DNA of 63,693 bases, from assembly GCA_046498385.1 (NCBI GenBank), contig JAWOAU010000084.1, positions 1 through 63,693 of the forward strand. Reading direction: 5' to 3'. The position numbers and the translations under genes were made by a program. A model generated the notes under the pieces. It did no database searches, was not told the origin of the DNA, and was given only the letters and a program-made list of their open reading frames with translations. This document shows positions 61,057 to 63,693 of this stretch, one piece after another. Each line of letters opens with the position of its first letter. Within the stretch, counting starts at the first letter, position 1. This DNA comes from Halarchaeoplasma sp046498385 (lineage in GTDB: Archaea > Thermoplasmatota > Thermoplasmata > Halarchaeoplasmatales > Halarchaeoplasmataceae).

Positions 61057-61350
61057 ATGTCGGACATATCTATAGACATAGAAGAAGAAAAGGAGAACAA
61101 GCTCCTGAACAGAAGGGAGTTGGTACTTACAGTACACCATGACTTAGGGCCTACTCCTGACCGTGGTCAGATAAAAGCAGGCGTCGCTTCACTGACCGGT
61201 TTTGATAAGGGCCAAATAGTGGTGGATAGTGTCAACTCGGAATTCGGGCTTGGCAAAGCTAAAGTCTTAGCTAAATTGTACAATAATAAAGAAGATGCTA
61301 TCAAATATGAGCGAAAGCATCAAATAACCCGAAATAAGCTGAAGGGATGA
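61057..61350 (+). CDS. rps24e: Small ribosomal subunit protein eS24
   Basis: The protein belongs to the archaeal/eukaryotic S24e family. It reads NKLLNRRELVLTVHHDLGPT, then GFDKGQIVVDSVNSEFGLGK and a basic end. The ATG at 61057 follows the previous stop by one base; a GTG three codons earlier is inside the previous gene. The product is 97 residues. rps27ae follows after five bases. Confidence 0.94.
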   Translation: MSDISIDIEEEKENKLLNRRELVLTVHHDLGPTPDRGQIKAGVASLTGFDKGQIVVDSVNSEFGLGKAKVLAKLYNNKEDAIKYERKHQITRNKLKG

Positions 61351-61355
61351 TATAA

Positions 61356-61508
61356 ATGCCCAAAAAAGACATGTATGAAATAAAAGACGGTAACTTGAAA
61401 CGCTTGAGACGTAACTGTCCAAAATGCGGTGACGGGGTTTTTCTGGCAGTCCACAAGGACCGGGTATCCTGTGGAAAATGCGGTTACACCGAATTCAAAA
61501 ACAAATAG
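61356..61508 (+). CDS. rps27ae: Small ribosomal subunit protein eS31 (S27ae)
   Basis: This 50-residue zinc protein reads MPKKDMYEIKDGNLKRLRR, then CPKCGDGVFLAVHKDRVSCG and CGYTEFKNK. The four zinc cysteines (CPKCG and CGKCG) are in place. The last base of its TAG stop codon is also the first base of the tRNA-Arg gene. Confidence 0.94.
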   Translation: MPKKDMYEIKDGNLKRLRRNCPKCGDGVFLAVHKDRVSCGKCGYTEFKNK

Positions 61509-61524
61509 GGCTCGTGGTGTAGCA

Positions 61525-61556
61525 ATCCACATCACGTGCATGTGTGTGGACTACAA
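61525..61556 (+). other. Predicted tRNA intron in the D-loop (32 nt)
   Basis: Around the 5' site, GTAG (61519-61522) pairs with CTAC (61551-61554). It is followed by a three-base bulge CAA and then TCCACA/TGTGGA. The 3' bulge is AAT. This is a bulge-helix-bulge with a weak or absent outer helix (relaxed type). Cutting after the second base of each bulge joins position 17 to 17a of the tRNA. Confidence 0.75.
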
Positions 61557-61599
61557 TGGATATCACCGGGGCCTCCGGAGCCCCAAACCCGGGTTCGAA

Positions 61600-61631
61600 A
61601 CCTGTTGAGGAAACCCCTCTCCAGCCGAAAT
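61600..61631 (+). other. Predicted tRNA intron in the T-loop (32 nt)
   Basis: TTCG of the T-loop pairs with CGAA at 61626-61629 as the four-base central helix. AAA and ATT are the two three-base bulges. The T-stem CCGGG/CCCGG forms the outer helix. The inner helix has a C-C mismatch and then CTG/CAG and GAGG/CCTC. Cutting after the second base of each bulge joins A59 to T60 and gives a standard TTCGAAT loop. Confidence 0.78.
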
Positions 61632-61822
61632 TCCCGGCGAGTCCGCTCACGTTTTTTGATTATTCTCTTAAGTCTTCGAAAACAGGTTCCGAATATTCTG
61701 ATGAGCATGTTTACAAATTTTCGATTTCTAACGGTTCAATTATGATTCATCTATAAGCCAAAATATTAAATAGATGGCTCAGGTTAAAGACGTATCCTTA
61801 ACTAATGCAGGAGGAAATACAT

Positions 61823-62101
61823 ATGGATGATGAAAACACAGTGTATATCGGAAAGAAAGAAACCATGAACTATGTGATGGCAGTTGTTACCCAGTTTAAC
61901 AGAGGCTCCGACGAAGTGGTTATAAAGGCCAGAGGACGATCTATCAGCAAAGCCGTCGATGTTGCAGAGATAACCAAGAACCGTTTCGTTCCAGAATCCT
62001 CTATATTAGATATAAAAACGGATACCGAAGAGATTGAGCGAGAAGGCGGAGATGGAACGGTAAACGTATCTTCTATGGAAATAACCATGAAACTGGGATG
62101 A
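61823..62101 (+). CDS. alba: DNA/RNA-binding protein Alba
   Basis: Alba coats DNA and RNA as dimers in many archaea. The 92 residues read VYIGKKETMNYVMAVVTQF, then VVIKARGRSISKAVDVAEI with the Lys-rich binding loop, and SSILDIKTDTEEIE with a final beta strand. The ATG at 61823 has GGAGG eight bases before it, so it is chosen over the ATG six codons upstream. A TATA-like AATATTAAATAG lies near 61761-61772. Confidence 0.93.
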   Translation: MDDENTVYIGKKETMNYVMAVVTQFNRGSDEVVIKARGRSISKAVDVAEITKNRFVPESSILDIKTDTEEIEREGGDGTVNVSSMEITMKLG

Positions 62102-62228
62102 TCCTTTCGACAGATTCAAGGACATACTTTTAGAAAAAAGGTGCCCTTGAGACGAAAAGGTTTCATAAAATCCCTTTCATACCTTCTCTTTTGATAACAC
62201 TGAAATAGCTTCGATAGGATATGGTCTT

Positions 62229-62525
62229 ATGAGTGACATTGATGAACTGCAGGCGAAAGCGATCGAATTCAGAGATAAACGCAATTGGCAAAGATTTCAC
62301 AATCCCAAAGATCTTTCGATATCCATATGTATAGAGGCTGCGGAATTGTTAGAACTATTTCAGTGGAATGACGGCAACGAGGTGTCAAAAGAACGTATGG
62401 GGGAGGAAATAGCGGATATTTTCATTTATCTACTATCCCTGGCGGATGTTACTGAGATCGATATTCCGCAGGCGGTTATGAACAAGATAGAAAAAAACAA
62501 GCTCAAATACCCACTGGAGGATTAG
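62229..62525 (+). CDS. MazG-like nucleotide pyrophosphohydrolase
   Basis: All-alpha NTP pyrophosphatases of this family (RS21-C6/iMazG type) remove unwanted nucleotides such as modified dCTP. The 98 residues carry the metal motif EAAELLELFQW and EEIADIFIYLLSLAD, matching ExxE and ExxD. The end EKNKLKYPLED is also typical. It lies between alba and rio1 with its own gap of 127 bases upstream, so it may have its own promoter. Confidence 0.9.
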   Translation: MSDIDELQAKAIEFRDKRNWQRFHNPKDLSISICIEAAELLELFQWNDGNEVSKERMGEEIADIFIYLLSLADVTEIDIPQAVMNKIEKNKLKYPLED

Positions 62526-62561
62526 AAACGTTTTTAATCTCAATGGAGGTGAACAGTACAA

Positions 62562-63314
62562 ATGGATAGAAAGGGTAGATTAGATGATGATATATTCGTT
62601 CCTGACAGAAAGACCATAGACGAGGTGTTCGATAAAAGTACTTTAGATGTACTGTATGACCTGATGGCACATGATCATATAGCCTATGTTGATTATCCCA
62701 TATCTACGGGAAAAGAAGCGAAAGTTTTTCGTGCCTTAGCTCCCGATGATACACCTTTAGCAGTAAAAATAATGAGACTGAGCACATCGGTTTTCAAGGA
62801 ATACAGGAAGTATATCGAAGGAGATTATCGGTTTAAAAAGGTGGGCAAAGGAAGAAGATTGATATACATGTGGACTAAAAAGGAGTATTCCAATCTCAAA
62901 CGAATGCACAAGGCTTCGATTAAAGTACCCGAACCTATCACATTTTCTAAAAATGTGCTTGTAATGAGGCTCATAGAAGATCAAGGCGTGGCGGCGCCTA
63001 TGTTAAAGGATGTAAAACTGAGCTCACATGACCTTTCCTACATATATGAAGAAATTCTAAAGGATTACAAAAGCATGGTAAATGACGTTCAACTGATCCA
63101 TGGTGACCTTAGCGAATATAATATACTATTATCCCAGGGAGTTCCATACCTGATAGATGTTTCACAATCCGTGCCCACTAGTCATCCTATGGCCGATGAA
63201 CTTTTCATGAGAGACGTTAATAACATCGAGAGATATTTTAAGAAATGCGGCATCGAGACATCCGAAGATATAATAATGGAAACCATTATGGGAGGTGATG
63301 ATGAACATGCCTAG
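62562..63314 (+). CDS. rio1: RIO1-type serine/threonine kinase or ATPase
   Basis: Rio1 acts in the final steps of small ribosomal subunit maturation. The P-loop-like STGKEAKVF, the ATP Lys in LAVKIMRLS, the catalytic loop HGDLSEYNIL and the metal motif YLIDVSQSV are intact. The 250-residue length is normal. Its end overlaps the start of the next gene, for a KH protein also involved in ribosome maturation, an arrangement common in archaea. GGAGGTG close to the stop serves the downstream gene. Confidence 0.94.
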   Translation: MDRKGRLDDDIFVPDRKTIDEVFDKSTLDVLYDLMAHDHIAYVDYPISTGKEAKVFRALAPDDTPLAVKIMRLSTSVFKEYRKYIEGDYRFKKVGKGRRLIYMWTKKEYSNLKRMHKASIKVPEPITFSKNVLVMRLIEDQGVAAPMLKDVKLSSHDLSYIYEEILKDYKSMVNDVQLIHGDLSEYNILLSQGVPYLIDVSQSVPTSHPMADELFMRDVNNIERYFKKCGIETSEDIIMETIMGGDDEHA

Positions 63315-63605
63315 TATAAAGATTCCCAAGGAACGTATCGGAGTGTTGATAGGTGAAAACGGGCGTACTAAGGAAAAAATAGAAAAAAAAACAGGTGCAC
63401 TCTTGGACATTGACTCGAACAGCGGAGTGGTGGATATAGATACTAGGAATGTCGATGATCCGGTTTTGACCCTTAAAGTGGAGGACATAGTAAAGGCCAT
63501 CGGTCGTGGATTTAATCCTAAAAAATCACTTTTTTTGCTGAAAGACGATGCATATTTTGAGCTGATGGACATACGCTCGTACGTTGGAAAAAGTTCCAAC
63601 GCCGT
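63307..63605 (+). CDS. KH-domain protein (Pno1/Dim2/Krr1-like), cut short by a likely assembly break
   Basis: The start MPSIKIPKERIGVLIGENG has the GxxG loop of a first KH domain, followed by IEKKTGALLDIDSN and AIGRGFNPKKSLFLLKDDAYF, as in archaeal Pno1-like proteins. After SYVGKSSNAV the sequence no longer resembles the family, and the expected second KH domain is missing. The ATG at 63307 is nine bases after GGAGGTG. Coupling to rio1 supports a role in ribosome maturation. Confidence 0.85.
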
Positions 63606-63693
63606 AAACCCACATATTGGAAGCCCACAGCGGATTTTCTCCATATTCTTCCTGATGTTCCATCACTGATTCTGCACCGGCGCGCCATTGCAC
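63606..63693 (-). other. Probable chimeric contig end with unrelated minus-strand coding sequence
   Basis: The final ~88 bases read on the minus strand as an open frame with RAGAESVMEHQEEYGENPLW and then ASNMWVYG. This resembles a loop of large bacterial membrane proteins of the YfhO type (pattern GE-x-PLW-x-x-x-MF-GG). It does not continue the KH-domain gene on the plus strand. An assembly join or a true rearrangement cannot be told apart here. Confidence 0.5.

Larger units (their letters stand above)
61508..61645 (+). tRNA. tRNA-Arg (anticodon CCG) with two predicted introns
   Basis: Acceptor arms GGGCTCG (61508-61514) and CGAGTCC (61638-61644) pair with a G3-U70 wobble; the discriminator is G. 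The anticodon stem GGGGC/GCCCC holds loop CTCCGGA, anticodon CCG. The D-stem pairs GTG with CAC, and the T-stem pairs CCGGG with CCCGG. These arms close normally only if 32 nt are removed from the D-loop (61525-61556) and 32 nt from the T-loop (61600-61631). The mature tRNA would be 74 nt, with D-loop AGCATGGATA and T-loop TTCGAAT. CCA is not encoded. A T6 run at 61651-61656 may end the transcript. Confidence 0.88.

Overview
The window is an archaeal chromosome segment, most likely from a member of the Thermoplasmatota (Euryarchaeota in the wide sense). This is inferred from gene content: TFB, Spt4/Spt5, Rpo7, Gar1, eukaryote-like S24e and S27ae, Alba, Rio1, archaeal-type AlaRS, FtsZ plus SepF, class III signal-peptide proteins with their peptidase, and an ether-lipid isoprenoid pathway. 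Many promoters look leaderless, with a TATA box about 27 bases before the start codon. No virus, CRISPR or complete insertion sequence is visible. Both ends are cut inside genes, and the last ~90 bases look like an assembly chimera.

Layout. 0-3 kb: the end of a large surface protein with exact 300-bp repeats, then a relic of purS. 3-6.4 kb: a small anchored protein and purS-purL. 6.4-12.2 kb: a HerA-like ATPase, a pilin-like protein, a hairpin-rich spacer, a polytopic membrane protein and a surface transglutaminase-like protein. 12.2-17.6 kb: a zinc-ribbon/coiled-coil protein followed by a 1,495-residue pure coiled-coil protein. 17.6-23 kb (minus strand): sucC-trmO, folD, a 54-residue protein, isopentenyl phosphate kinase, type 2 IPP isomerase and prenyl synthase. 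23-26 kb: tRNA-Ala(GGC), preceded by two tandem structured repeats and overlapping the 3' end of alaS. 26-30.4 kb: a DUF4129/DUF58 membrane operon. 30.4-33.2 kb: ftsZ-secE-spt5-rpl11. 33.3-37 kb: a decay zone with three broken genes, one intact aldo-keto reductase and a TnpB relic. 37-40.8 kb: an aCPSF2-like nuclease, nadC, tRNA-Gly(TCC), sepF and a KaiC-like ATPase. 40.9-46.1 kb (minus): mevalonate kinase, a second GHMP kinase, a UbiD-type decarboxylase, an LpdD-like protein and both phosphomevalonate dehydratase subunits. 46-52 kb: HtpX, prepilin peptidase, gar1-tfb, a YhaM-like nuclease, a zinc-ribbon protein and folP. 52-57.6 kb: tldD-tldE-tldD-tldE. 57.7-63.6 kb: membrane pyrophosphatase, rpo7-spt4-dephospho-CoA kinase-rps24e-rps27ae, an intron-bearing tRNA-Arg(CCG), alba, a MazG-like protein, rio1 and a KH protein.

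Together the two isoprenoid clusters encode the archaeal ('anhydromevalonate phosphate') route from mevalonate to geranylgeranyl diphosphate: mevalonate kinase, phosphomevalonate dehydratase, UbiD-type decarboxylase, isopentenyl phosphate kinase, IPP isomerase and prenyl synthase. An unexplained extra GHMP kinase sits inside. The division proteins FtsZ and SepF are both present.

The most striking observations are: (i) tRNA-Arg(CCG) that folds only if two 32-nt introns, one in the D-loop and one in the T-loop, are removed at bulge-helix-bulge-like sites; (ii) two covarying hairpins built on the 5' end of tRNA-Ala and lying directly upstream of it; (iii) the giant coiled-coil protein and its zinc-ribbon neighbour; (iv) the extra mevalonate-kinase-like enzyme and the doubled TldD/TldE pair. 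All functions are assigned from sequence reading alone; no database search was run.
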